Source: Arthrobacter ramosus
GTDB taxonomy: Bacteria > Actinomycetota > Actinomycetes > Actinomycetales > Micrococcaceae
Length of the DNA: 64,000 nt
Direction of reading: 5' to 3'
Assembly (NCBI RefSeq): GCF_039535095.1
Contig: NZ_BAAAWN010000001.1
Span: forward strand, 930,001 to 994,000
Shown piece by piece: positions 10,661 through 18,232 of this stretch. How positions within the stretch are numbered: the first letter of the stretch is position 1; each line of letters opens with the position of its first letter. Both the position numbers and the translations under genes were made by a program. Under the pieces are notes generated by a model. It was not told the origin of the DNA. It did no database searches and worked only from the letters and a program-made list of their open reading frames with translations.

Positions 10661-11508
10661 TGAAGACAATTACCTGGCTCGAATCCACGCATGGGGACCC
10701 CGAACTCAACGAGCTGTGGGAATTCCTCGCACAGCAAGTGGAAGTCCTCGCCGCAGGGCGGGCGAAGACGCAGCTTCGCCACGTCTCGGTCGCCGCAGGC
10801 GGCATCCGCACGCCTGCAAACCGGCTCATGAGCGACGCGGCCATTCTCGGCAGCAGCCTCAACACGCAGATGGAGTCCGACGCCGTAATCATCGGTTGCT
10901 GGGGCGCTCCCACAGAAGCGGTTCGATCCGCGCTCAGCATCCCGGTCACCAGTCTGCCCGATGCCAGCATCCGGGCAGTCGGAAGCCTCGCCAGACGAGC
11001 GGTGGTCGTGACGGTTGCACCATCGCTCGCACCAATCTTCACCGACGACCTCGTCCGTTTGGGCGCAAGCGGATTCCTGCGTGACCGCCCGGTCCGCGCC
11101 TATGACCCCGAATCGACCCACGAAGATGTGCTGCGAGCCATCAACGATCCAACCGATCTCATTCATCGCTTCGACAAAGCGGCGGAAGGGGCGGTTCGTG
11201 ACGGGGCCGACGCGATCGTTGTCGGCTGCGGCTACCTCGCTTCGATCTTCTCCGCCCATGGCTACGAGAGCGTCCTCAACCACCCGGATGTCCCGGTCGT
11301 GGACTGCAACCGTCTTGCCTTCGAGCACGCGCTGCAACTGCTGGCCCTGGACACGGCAGGGATACGACCTACCCAGCGGGGATACGTCCGCCCCGTCGGA
11401 GCCCGGGAGGACTTGCTCGCCGAGGCGGCAGGGCGGCTCGCCGACTCCGGCACCCCAAAGACCAAGCGCCGCTCATCCCGGCCCGGACCTGCTGCCGTCC
11501 CTGGATAG
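10660..11508 (+). CDS. Asp/Glu/hydantoin racemase-family protein
   Basis: A cofactor-independent racemase or related enzyme of 282 residues. The two halves each present one catalytic cysteine: AVIIGCWG (Cys80) and AIVVGCGYL (Cys190), spaced as in the Asp/Glu/hydantoin racemase family, which uses a two-cysteine acid/base pair. The ATG at 10660 overlaps the permease stop (TGATG). Its genetic coupling to an amino-acid importer suggests that a D- or unusual amino acid, or a hydantoin, is imported and then racemised. A maleate isomerase or decarboxylase of the same fold remains possible. The last 25 residues are basic and look disordered. Confidence 0.85.
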   Translation: MKTITWLESTHGDPELNELWEFLAQQVEVLAAGRAKTQLRHVSVAAGGIRTPANRLMSDAAILGSSLNTQMESDAVIIGCWGAPTEAVRSALSIPVTSLPDASIRAVGSLARRAVVVTVAPSLAPIFTDDLVRLGASGFLRDRPVRAYDPESTHEDVLRAINDPTDLIHRFDKAAEGAVRDGADAIVVGCGYLASIFSAHGYESVLNHPDVPVVDCNRLAFEHALQLLALDTAGIRPTQRGYVRPVGAREDLLAEAAGRLADSGTPKTKRRSSRPGPAAVPG

Positions 11509-11524
11509 CGAAAGGGGAACAAAA

Positions 11525-11869
11525 GTGAGACGTCAAAACACCGTCCAAGCCAGCGGCACAGGCCGCCCCCACCTGCCGCAGACCGGGGAACACTGCCCCA
11601 CGACCGGCTGGTGGCTCGTACCGGGTTCTGGCCGGCCGCGTTTCATCGCTGAAGGGGACTTGATGCCACCCTTCGATGGTCGTCCCGTGACATGGGCGAA
11701 GCAACACACTTCCGCCTCACCGTCGCGAAAGGTGACTCCGATACCCGCTGCAACACTCGTTGACGAGCCAGCCTTGAGCATAGGTCCCCCGGAGGGGAGT
11801 TCCCCGGCTCCCACCGCCGGAGGATGCGACCAGGACTACCCATTCTGCTTGCTCCCCGAAACCGACTGA
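11525..11869 (+). CDS. Small protein with TGEHCP...GWW...EGD motif, unknown function
   Basis: A 114-residue reading from GTG 11525, 16 bp after the racemase stop and preceded by GAAAGGGG at suitable spacing. Residues 17-60 hold a pattern that looks conserved rather than random: LPQTGEHCPTTGWW, then RFIAEGDLMPPFDGRPVTW. I recall similar Cys/Trp-rich modules (T/SGxxCPxxGWW, then a glycine- and proline-rich EGDxMP stretch) in short bacterial proteins, but no function can be given. The C-terminal half is low complexity. It is probably the last gene of the importer-racemase operon, just before the IS110 relic. Confidence 0.55.
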   Translation: MRRQNTVQASGTGRPHLPQTGEHCPTTGWWLVPGSGRPRFIAEGDLMPPFDGRPVTWAKQHTSASPSRKVTPIPAATLVDEPALSIGPPEGSSPAPTAGGCDQDYPFCLLPETD

Positions 11870-11889
11870 ATGCCCGTCCCCATGATCCT

Positions 11890-12607
11890 AGAGCTCCGTC
11901 ACTCCCTGGCCTTGTCTTGTCTATGATGATGCACCTGTAGGCGTCAAAATTGTGTTTTGGGCTGCTTGCTCGGTCAACCATTGGCGGTAGTTCGTGGCCA
12001 GGGTGTCGTTACGGAAGAGGCCCCGTTCCAGGAGGGAAATCTTGGAGGGCCATTGGCCAAGTTCGCGGGCTGCGGTCGTGATGGTCAATCCGAGTGCGGT
12101 ACGCATCTGGCGCAAATCGGTGTTGTCTGGAGCTGCTTGGGGGTTGGTGATCTGGCGGCAGATTTCCCGTGCTGCGTAGCGTTTGAGGCAGCGCATGATT
12201 TCCCGTTTGCTCTTGCCCTCCGCGGTGCGTTTGGCCACGTAGTCCTTGGTCCGCTGGCACGAGGCCATGCGGACCAGGACGACCTGATACAAGGCATGGT
12301 TGGCGTTGCGGTCGCCGCCTCTGCTGAGCCGGTGACGGGTGGTTTTGCCCGAGGACGCCGGTATGGGTGCGACCCCGACGAGGGCAGCGAACTGGGCCTC
12401 ATTTCCAAGGCGGTCCGGGTTGTCTCCGACCGTGACCAGGAGCTGGCTGGCTACTTCCGTTCCGACACCGGGCAGGTCACAGAGCAGCGGCGCGTAGGTA
12501 TCGAGTATTTCCCGGAGCGCGGCGTCGGCGGTGGCGATTTCTGCCGCGAGTGACTGGCATCGGGTGGCGAGGGCTTTCAGCGTCAGCAGGCACACGTGCT
12601 CGGGGTG
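11890..12607 (-). mobile_element. IS110-family element, 5'-truncated
   Basis: This holds the C-terminal coding part and non-coding end of an IS110-type element. The N-terminal RuvC-like DEDD half is absent; only the Transposase_20-like domain (PF02371 type, GVGTEVASQLL ... SSGKTTRHRLS) remains. The end shared with the fragment at 142-440 runs in the same orientation. The break at about 12607 falls in frame within the beginning of an IS3 OrfB. Confidence 0.75.
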
Positions 12608-12700
12608 TCTGGAGAACTTCAGTACCTGGCAGAACACCGCCACGGGAACCCTGATCGGGGCGTCCCTGGCAGCCAGCTCGCGGACCAGCGGGTACATCAT
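11921..12700 (-). pseudogene. Chimeric ORF: IS3 OrfB start fused to IS110 transposase C-half
   Basis: The 259-residue reading begins with about 31 residues (MMYPLVRELAARD ... VAVFCQVLKFSR) that match the typical start of an IS3-family OrfB. It then changes at about position 12607 to an IS110 transposase C-terminal domain with GVGTEVASQLL and TTRHRLSRGGDRN. The IS110 catalytic N-terminal domain is missing, so the product cannot transpose alone. The start overlaps the A7 run at the end of the neighbouring OrfA, the IS3 frameshift site. The fusion probably came from insertion or recombination between elements. Confidence 0.8.
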
Positions 12701-12984
12701 TTTTTTGGGTTGATGTCCCGGGACAAATAAGCCACGGCACGGCGCATGACTTCGGCTTCCTGCTCCAGGAGCCGGATGCGCTTATTGGCCTCCCGCAGCT
12801 TCGCAGCATCATCGGACACCGCACCGGACGCGACGCCGTCCTCCCTGTCGGCGATCTTCATCCAACGGTGAAAGGCAGCCGGTGAAATACCGAAGTCCCT
12901 GGCGATCTGAGTGATGGGCGCTTCGCCCTTGCGGACGACCGCCACGACATCGCGGCGGAACTCTTCGGGAAAGGCTCTGGGCAT
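12697..12984 (-). CDS. IS3-family OrfA (second, truncated element)
   Basis: A 95-residue helix-turn-helix transposase subunit. FPEEFRRDVVAVVRKGE and IAQDFGIS-like ITQIARDFGIS form the DNA-binding domain, and a leucine zipper (LREANKRIRLLEQEAEVMRR) follows. The ATG at 12984 is chosen because relatives begin MPR; an upstream start at 13014 has no support. It ends INPKK over an A7 slippery run, the usual -1 frameshift signal into OrfB, but OrfB here is replaced by IS110 sequence after 31 residues. The sequence differs from the OrfA at 15.6 kb, so it is another IS3 subtype. Confidence 0.8.
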   Translation of the reverse strand: MPRAFPEEFRRDVVAVVRKGEAPITQIARDFGISPAAFHRWMKIADREDGVASGAVSDDAAKLREANKRIRLLEQEAEVMRRAVAYLSRDINPKK

Positions 12985-13030
12985 GATGAACATCCTTCCA
13001 CCCGCAAGGATCAAATCCTCACAGGCAAAG

Positions 13031-13056
13031 TGACCTGCCCCAGGGATTGGTTACCC
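13031..13056 (+). repeat. IS3 terminal inverted repeat, left
   Basis: A 26-bp arm starting TGACCTGCCCCAGG, the exact reverse complement of 15910-15935; the AAG target duplication lies just outside. Confidence 0.9.
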
Positions 13057-13071
13057 CGTGAAGAATGAGCC

Positions 13072-13532
13072 TCAGGCTGTTTGGGATGGGTTCTGGCAGT
13101 GTAGCTCGTGCTCGATCGGAGTCCGATAGTCCAGTCCGGAATGGCGGCGCTGGCGGTTGTAGAAAATCTCGATGTAGTCGAAGATCGCGTTGGCCAGGTC
13201 CGTCCGGGTCTTCCAGCGTTTCCTGTTCAAGAGCTCGATCTGCATGCTGGACCAGAAGGACTCCATCATTGCGTTGTCATACCCGTCCCCGATCGTCCCG
13301 AACGAGGGCATCAGGCCGGCTGAGCGGATCTTGTTGGTAAATGCCCAGGAGGTGAACTGGACGCCGTGGTCGGCATGGACGATGCCGCCCGGGACGGGTC
13401 GGCGGTTTCTAATGGCCATGTCCAGGGCGTTGACGACCAAGGCAGAGTCCTGGCTGCTGTCGATCGACCATCCAACGATCCTGCGGCTGAAGGTGTCCAT
13501 CACGGCGCAGCAGTAGACCTTGCCCTCCCTTG
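13072..13532 (-). pseudogene. IS3 OrfB, 3' part (integrase core)
   Basis: This encodes the second part of an IS3 OrfB from REGKVYCCAV onward. It holds the second aspartate of the DDE triad in HADHGVQF and the glutamate in DNAMMESFW, with 35 residues between them as in DD(35)E enzymes, then RRHSGLDYRTP. The first aspartate is in the part at 15171-15573 on the other side of the IS30 insertion. Excising the IS30 and one CAA/TTG copy restores the frame as EHTTREGKV, so the gene was intact before the insertion. Confidence 0.88.
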
Positions 13533-13559
13533 CTTGGATTCCAGCAGTCGTCGCAACAC
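13533..13559 (+). repeat. IS30 terminal inverted repeat, left
   Basis: A 27-bp arm starting CTTGGATTCCAGCAG; its exact reverse complement is at 15144-15170. Confidence 0.92.
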
Positions 13560-13565
13560 GTGTGC

Positions 13566-15125
13566 TTACGAGGTTTCCAGTAAAGCAGCCATCCGTTCGG
13601 CGGGCGTGTCCCAATCGAGCGACTTTCTAGGGCGATCATTGAGCTCGTGGGCGACGTTAGTGAGATCGTCTAGGCTGTGCCCGGCCAGGTCGGTGCCTTT
13701 GGGGAAGTATTGCCGCAGGAGTCCGTTGGTGTTCTCGTTGCTCCCGCGTTGCCAGGGAGACCCGGGATCGGCGAAGTAGACGTCGAAGTTGGTGGCATTG
13801 CTGAAAGCTCGGTGCTCAGCCATCTCCGCGCCCTGGTCCCAGGTCAGTGTTCCCCGCAACGAGGCGGGGAGGTGTTGGACCGCGGTGATGAGGGAGTCGC
13901 GGACCGCTTCTGCGGTGCGTTCCCGCCCGAGGTGGCCGAGCATCACGAAGCGAGTGGACCGTTCGACCAGGGTTGCGATCGCGGATCCGCCCAGCGCGCC
14001 GATAATGAGGTCGCCCTCCCAGTGGCCGGGTATCTCCCGTGATTCGACGGCATCTGGCCGCTGGCCGATCGCGTTCATCGGATCGATGAAGCGGGGGCGG
14101 CGAGCATCGGGCTGCCGATGTCGTTTACGGGCGACGCGACCGCGACGAAGTTGCTTGCCGAGCTCTCGCTTGAGCTCCCCGCGGGCGTGGACATAGATCG
14201 CCTGATAGATCGTCTCAGTACTCACGCGCATCTCCGGGTTGGTCGAGAAGTCCTTCGTCAGCCGGCGACTGATCTGCTGCGGCGACCATTTCTTCGTCAG
14301 CTTCGACTGAACGTAGGAGCGAAGGTCATCGTTAGTGAGCAACTTAGGCTCTCGCGGTCTTGCTCGCCTGCTGACCGAGAGCCGGTGCGCGGTGTGAGGC
14401 AGGTAGCCCCTCGTCGAGACCGTGTTGCGGCTCAGTTCGCGGCTGATCGTCGATGGTGATCGGCCCATCTCAGTCGCGATCCGCCGCATCGACAACCCGG
14501 TGCGGCGCAGGTCCTGGATTCGCTCACGGTCGAGAAGACTGAGGTATCGGGGATCGATGACCTTCTCCACGATATTGAGGTCGACGCTGCCGCCGATTGC
14601 GCGGGATCTTCGTTCAGGCACCCTCCCATTGTTCTGCTCTGGATAACGCACCACACGTCCATCGGGATAGACCCTGCCACGGCTGATGATCGTGATGCCC
14701 TTGTCCCAGTCCGTTGCTGAGCGAGCGTCCGCGCCAACCCGGGCTCTGGCCTCAGCGCGGGTGAGCCCTGAAGCACGCAGTCGCAAGAATTCCTCACGCC
14801 GCGGGTTGACCTTGCGAGCCTCGCTCGTAGAGACGCCCGCCTTCCGCGCCCAGGCGTAGGCCGTCGGCCGATGGATGCCCAGTTCGCGTGCAACGGTCGA
14901 GATGATCTGCCGCTCGCGCACCAGTCGGAGGAACTCGGCCTTCAACTCAGCCGGATACACCCGCGGTGTCGCGCGCTGCATCGTCAAGCCCGTATTCCGC
15001 AGCCAGTTGTATCCGACGTCCTCGTGGACACTGACGCCGCGTGCTGCCGCGCGAACCGTCCCGCCCCGATCGAGCAACCGGAAGAACTCCTCCTTCTGCT
15101 CCTCGGTGTACTTCTTTCCAGCCAT
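13566..15125 (-). CDS. IS30-family transposase
   Basis: A DDE transposase of 519 residues, longer than the 320-430 usual for IS30. The extra length is N-terminal: two additional helix-turn-helix units (about residues 1-50 and 50-115) precede a HARA-like segment (LRASGLTRAEA) and the standard IS30 helix-turn-helix (LSMRRIATEMGRSPSTISRE). The catalytic triad is Asp372 (EGDLIIG), Asp430 (WDQGAEM) and Glu464 (SNENTNG), a DD(33)E spacing. The ATG at 15125 follows GAAGGTGTGGTG; another ATG at 15140 also lies inside the element. Readings beyond 15170 belong to the disrupted IS3. Confidence 0.92.
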   Translation of the reverse strand: MAGKKYTEEQKEEFFRLLDRGGTVRAAARGVSVHEDVGYNWLRNTGLTMQRATPRVYPAELKAEFLRLVRERQIISTVARELGIHRPTAYAWARKAGVSTSEARKVNPRREEFLRLRASGLTRAEARARVGADARSATDWDKGITIISRGRVYPDGRVVRYPEQNNGRVPERRSRAIGGSVDLNIVEKVIDPRYLSLLDRERIQDLRRTGLSMRRIATEMGRSPSTISRELSRNTVSTRGYLPHTAHRLSVSRRARPREPKLLTNDDLRSYVQSKLTKKWSPQQISRRLTKDFSTNPEMRVSTETIYQAIYVHARGELKRELGKQLRRGRVARKRHRQPDARRPRFIDPMNAIGQRPDAVESREIPGHWEGDLIIGALGGSAIATLVERSTRFVMLGHLGRERTAEAVRDSLITAVQHLPASLRGTLTWDQGAEMAEHRAFSNATNFDVYFADPGSPWQRGSNENTNGLLRQYFPKGTDLAGHSLDDLTNVAHELNDRPRKSLDWDTPAERMAALLETS

Positions 15126-15143
15126 CACCACACCTTCCATTAG

Positions 15144-15170
15144 GTGTTGCGACGACTGCTGGAATCCAAG
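15144..15170 (+). repeat. IS30 terminal inverted repeat, right
   Basis: The 27-bp arm ends CTGCTGGAATCCAAG and pairs with 13533-13559; TTG at 15171-15173 is the duplicated target. Confidence 0.92.
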
Positions 15171-15573
15171 TTGTCGTATGCTCGGTGATGTCCGTGACCC
15201 AGAGCTCGTTCGGCGACAGGCGATGGAATTTACGGTGCACGAGGTCATCGCTGGTGGCGATGCCCCGCAGGCGTTTGACCTTGGCCGGCCCGGGTAGGCC
15301 GGCAATTCCGGCCAGGCTCATCAGCTCCGCGACCAGATGCTCGCTGACGCGCACGTCCATGCCCCGTGTCAGTTCGGCATGGATCCGGCGGGACCCGTAG
15401 GTGCCGCGACTGGCGGTGTGGACCTCCCTGATGAGCCCGGTCAGCCATTGCCGGCGCATCCGGGTCGGTGACATCGGCCGGTTCCGGTACTTGTAGTAGC
15501 CGGGACTGCTCACGCCCAGCAGCCGGCAACAGACCTTCGCGGGGAACCCGGCACCGGCAAGCTCGCCGATCAC
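15171..15573 (-). pseudogene. IS3 OrfB, 5' part
   Basis: The N-terminal part of the IS3 OrfB, cut by the IS30. It runs from the frameshift region at the OrfA end through the HTH_21-like segment (GTYGSRRIHAEL) to the first catalytic aspartate in WVTDITEH. It stops at the IS30 border and continues at 13532. OrfB is normally made as an OrfAB fusion through -1 frameshifting near 15570. Confidence 0.87.
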
Positions 15574-15866
15574 CGGGTGGATCCTTTTGGGTCCGGCCGG
15601 TCCTCACCGAGCAGCTTCGCTGCACGCTTGAGGATTTCCACTTCCGTTTCCAGCTGCCGGATCCGCTTCCGCGCTTTGGCCAGCTCGGTGCTCTCCGGCG
15701 TCGTCAGTCCTGGGCGTTCGCCACGGTCGATCCGGTCCTGACGGACCCAGTTATGAAGGCCGCCCTCGCTGATGCCCAGTTCGGCGGCCACGCGGCTGAT
15801 GGGTTTGCCGGCCCGGACCAGGGCGACCGCCCGTGCGCGGAATTCCGGTGGATAGGGTCTTGGCAT
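15570..15866 (-). CDS. IS3-family OrfA
   Basis: A 98-residue helix-turn-helix protein with YPPEFRARAVALVRAGKPIS and VAAELGISEGGLHNW, then a leucine zipper (ARKRIRQLETEVEILKRAAKLL). This is the DNA-binding subunit of the IS3 element bounded by 13031 and 15935. It overlaps the OrfB frame by 4 bp, the usual arrangement for frameshift production of the full transposase. It is intact, but the element lacks an intact OrfB. Confidence 0.9.
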   Translation of the reverse strand: MPRPYPPEFRARAVALVRAGKPISRVAAELGISEGGLHNWVRQDRIDRGERPGLTTPESTELAKARKRIRQLETEVEILKRAAKLLGEDRPDPKGSTR

Positions 15867-15909
15867 GTCTGAAAGCCTCTCAGCGAGAGCCCAAAACTCA
15901 AACCATTTC

Positions 15910-15935
15910 GGGTAACCAATCCCTGGGGCAGGTCA
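15910..15935 (+). repeat. IS3 terminal inverted repeat, right
   Basis: A 26-bp arm ending CCCTGGGGCAGGTCA; pairs exactly with 13031-13056, AAG duplication at 15936-15938. The 138 bp from here to 16074 show no gene. Confidence 0.9.
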
Positions 15936-16073
15936 AAGTGTCAAGCAAACCTTCAGCAGTCCCTCGCGCCGACTTTCATCGATGGGACGATCATGGGAGC
16001 CAGGTTCGAAGAAGAACGTTGCAGTTCACACGGCTCAAATGCCGAAGTTCGGGTTGCGCCCTTCTAGGCACGA

Positions 16074-17669
16074 TCAGGAGTTGCGTGCCTCCCAGATCTT
16101 TTCCGCAGCCCGCAGGGCCAGGGCCTGGATAGTGTGGGTTGGGTTTACTGCGCCGCCGGTGGCGAAGCTGGATCCGTCCACGATGTAAAGGTTCGGCACG
16201 TCGTGGGCACGATTGTCCGCGTTCACTACCGAATTGGCAGGGTCTGAGCCCATTCGTGCGGTACCCAGGAGATGCCATCCGAGGATGGAGTCAAATCCGG
16301 TCGTGCGCACAGAGTCTGCTCCGGCGGCGTAAGCGAGTTCCGTGGCGCGGCGAACACCGTGAGCTCCGAGTCGCTTCGAGTTTTCCGAGAGTGTGTAGTA
16401 AGTCTTGACGCCGGGCAGGCCGAAGGCGTCAACGTTTTCAGTGTCGAGCTCTACACGGTTGTGTTCTTCAGGGGCGTCGTCGCCGCAGACCCAAATGGTT
16501 GCCTCGTGGTTGAGGTGGTGTTCGAGGGTGCTGTGATGGTCGATACCCCAAGGAGCGGTGGCCAGGGCGGTGTTCAAGGGTGAATATCCGCGCATGGCCG
16601 CCATTGTGAATCCGCGCTTGTGGTCGTTGGCGGGGTCAGTCTCGTAGAAATGGCGTGATGCTACTGTCGCGCCCCACGCTCCCTGGTCGGCGTCTGTGGG
16701 TTCCTCAAAGCGGGCGATGACCATGGTTTGCACGTGCGGCATGAAGTTCTTGCCGACTTGCCCGCTGCTGTTGGCCAGTCCGTCGGGAAACTTGCTTGAC
16801 TTGGACATGAGCAGGAGCCGTGGCGTGCCGACGCCGTTTCCGCATATGACGACCGTGGTCGCGCGGGCTTCGTGGACTTGTCCGTCTTCGTCGTAGTACC
16901 GAGCTCCCGTGGCGCGGCCGGTGGCATCGACGACGATCTCGCGGACGCGGGATTTTTGTTTGAGCCGTGCACCATATGAGAGGGCTTCCGGCCAGTAGGT
17001 GTTCGATGGCAGTGCCAGTGCGCCACTTGGGCATCCGAAGGCGCAGAATCCGCGGTTGGCGCACGCGGGCCGGCCTTTGTAGTCCCGGGACAGGATGGCC
17101 TGCGACTGGGCCCAGTAATACCACCCCAGCCTGTCGAAGCCCTCGATCCATCGGTCACCCATCTGGCCAATGGGGACGGGCGGAAGCGCCACTCCGTGCC
17201 GTCCGGGCGAGACGGGGTCCCCGCCGACGCCGGACACGCCCATCATTTTTTCGTTCAATTCGTAATAGGGAACCAGGTTTTCGTAGCGGATCGGCCAGTC
17301 GACCCCAAAGCCGTCCTGGGTTTTCGCGACGAAATCCGAGGGCTGGAACCGCCAGAAGTGCCCGCCGTAACCGATGGCGCTTCCGCCGACGGATGAGTAC
17401 ATATAGACGTCGACAGGGTTGTCGCCGAGGTTTGTGACCGGGTAGTCGGCCGGACCGCGCCGTTTCCCGGGACTGGGGTTCCAGTAGTGGCGGCCCCGCA
17501 CTTCCCAGTCGGCATGATTTTTCGGGATGTCTTCGTCGTTGACCCAGTCGCCCTGCTCCAGGCAGAGCACCTTCAGGCCACGTTTTGCCAGGCTCCACGT
17601 GAGAGCTGCACCAGCCGCACCGGCGCCGATAACAAGAACGTCGGCGGCGTCGACTGTTGAATTGCTCAA
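16074..17669 (-). CDS. GMC-family FAD oxidoreductase with Cys cluster (catalytic subunit A)
   Basis: A 531-residue FAD-dependent sugar or alcohol dehydrogenase. The nucleotide motif GAGAAG is at residues 15-20. A cysteine cluster, CANRGFCAFGC, sits mid-protein, as in GMC dehydrogenases that work with a gluconate-dehydrogenase-like small subunit. The active-site pair is His466 in GWHLLGTARMG and Asn509 in GAVNPTH. The start is TTG at 17669, overlapping the stop of the small-subunit gene (TTGA) and 5 nt after GGAGGG, so translation is coupled. There is no signal peptide, so it should be cytosolic or membrane-associated from inside. Oxidation of a sugar hydroxyl, such as C3 of a glycoside, is a reasonable guess. 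Confidence 0.88.
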   Translation of the reverse strand: MSNSTVDAADVLVIGAGAAGAALTWSLAKRGLKVLCLEQGDWVNDEDIPKNHADWEVRGRHYWNPSPGKRRGPADYPVTNLGDNPVDVYMYSSVGGSAIGYGGHFWRFQPSDFVAKTQDGFGVDWPIRYENLVPYYELNEKMMGVSGVGGDPVSPGRHGVALPPVPIGQMGDRWIEGFDRLGWYYWAQSQAILSRDYKGRPACANRGFCAFGCPSGALALPSNTYWPEALSYGARLKQKSRVREIVVDATGRATGARYYDEDGQVHEARATTVVICGNGVGTPRLLLMSKSSKFPDGLANSSGQVGKNFMPHVQTMVIARFEEPTDADQGAWGATVASRHFYETDPANDHKRGFTMAAMRGYSPLNTALATAPWGIDHHSTLEHHLNHEATIWVCGDDAPEEHNRVELDTENVDAFGLPGVKTYYTLSENSKRLGAHGVRRATELAYAAGADSVRTTGFDSILGWHLLGTARMGSDPANSVVNADNRAHDVPNLYIVDGSSFATGGAVNPTHTIQALALRAAEKIWEARNS

Positions 17670-18226
17670 GATACCCTCCGGTAGTGGTCCGGACGTTGGG
17701 CGACAAGTGCCAGCCGCGTTGTGTCGAATGGTTTGAGGGGGACGCCCTGCACCGTGTTTTTGATGTTGAACCCGGTGCGCTTCTTCACGACATCCTGTAC
17801 GGCAGGTGCCCGATAGTACGCCTCATAGGTGAGTTCAAGGATGACCGAGAACGCGTCTATGGCATCCTGCGTTTCGAGTTTCTGCATGACCGATCTGCGC
17901 TGTTCGGCATCGAGTGCGCTGAAGAGGCTCCCGTATTCACGGGCTGCGAGCAGTTCGGCAGTATCGATGCCGGCGAGGAGGCTAAGGCGGAGTTCGGGTG
18001 CTTTGCGGATGGTGGCGTCTATGTACGCGACCGCATTGACTTCCCGTGCGGCAGGCCAATCCTCGTTTCCGGGGATGATCCCGTCAACCCAGGCGTTGAG
18101 CGTGTCACAACGGCTCTGGTCAAGGACGGTAATGGTCTTGGTGTCATCGAAAGTGACGTAGGTGCGTCCCATCACGGGGGCATAGAGATTTCTGGACGGG
18201 CTTGCAGCCCTGTCATCGAAGGCCAT
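17666..18226 (-). CDS. Gluconate 2-dehydrogenase subunit 3-like protein
   Basis: A 186-residue small subunit that typically accompanies GMC dehydrogenases. The helical core includes LNAWVDGIIPG, AYIDATIRK, a long middle helix and the family-typical ELTYEAYYRAPAV near the C-terminus. Members usually carry a Tat signal; none is visible here. GGAGGTAAC precedes the ATG by 8 nt. It lies 6 bp after the permease stop and overlaps the next GMC start by 4 bp. It probably stabilises or chaperones the flavoprotein at 16074. Confidence 0.82.
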   Translation of the reverse strand: MAFDDRAASPSRNLYAPVMGRTYVTFDDTKTITVLDQSRCDTLNAWVDGIIPGNEDWPAAREVNAVAYIDATIRKAPELRLSLLAGIDTAELLAAREYGSLFSALDAEQRRSVMQKLETQDAIDAFSVILELTYEAYYRAPAVQDVVKKRTGFNIKNTVQGVPLKPFDTTRLALVAQRPDHYRRVS

Positions 18227-18232
18227 GAGTTG

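Larger units (their letters stand above)
13533..15170 (-). mobile_element. IS30-family insertion sequence, complete
   Basis: The element is 1638 bp with perfect 27-bp inverted repeats (13533-13559 and 15144-15170) and a 3-bp TTG target duplication (13530-13532 and 15171-15173). It carries one transposase gene on the minus strand and has split the IS3 OrfB. Intact ends, duplication and reading frame suggest the element could still be active. Confidence 0.93.
13031..15935 (-). mobile_element. IS3-family element interrupted by IS30
   Basis: Perfect 26-bp terminal inverted repeats lie at 13031-13056 and 15910-15935, flanked by a 3-bp AAG duplication (13028-13030 and 15936-15938). Removing the internal IS30 and its duplication leaves about 1264 bp, a normal IS3 size. 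OrfA (15570-15866) and OrfB (split) lie on the minus strand. The intact ends and duplication point to a fairly recent insertion into the older IS3/IS110 relic. Confidence 0.9.

Noticed and set aside
13072..13614. A complete 180-residue integrase gene reading across the IS30/IS3 border
   Set aside because: The first residues belong to IS30 sequence. The true gene is the IS3 OrfB split by the IS30 insertion, as the target duplication shows.
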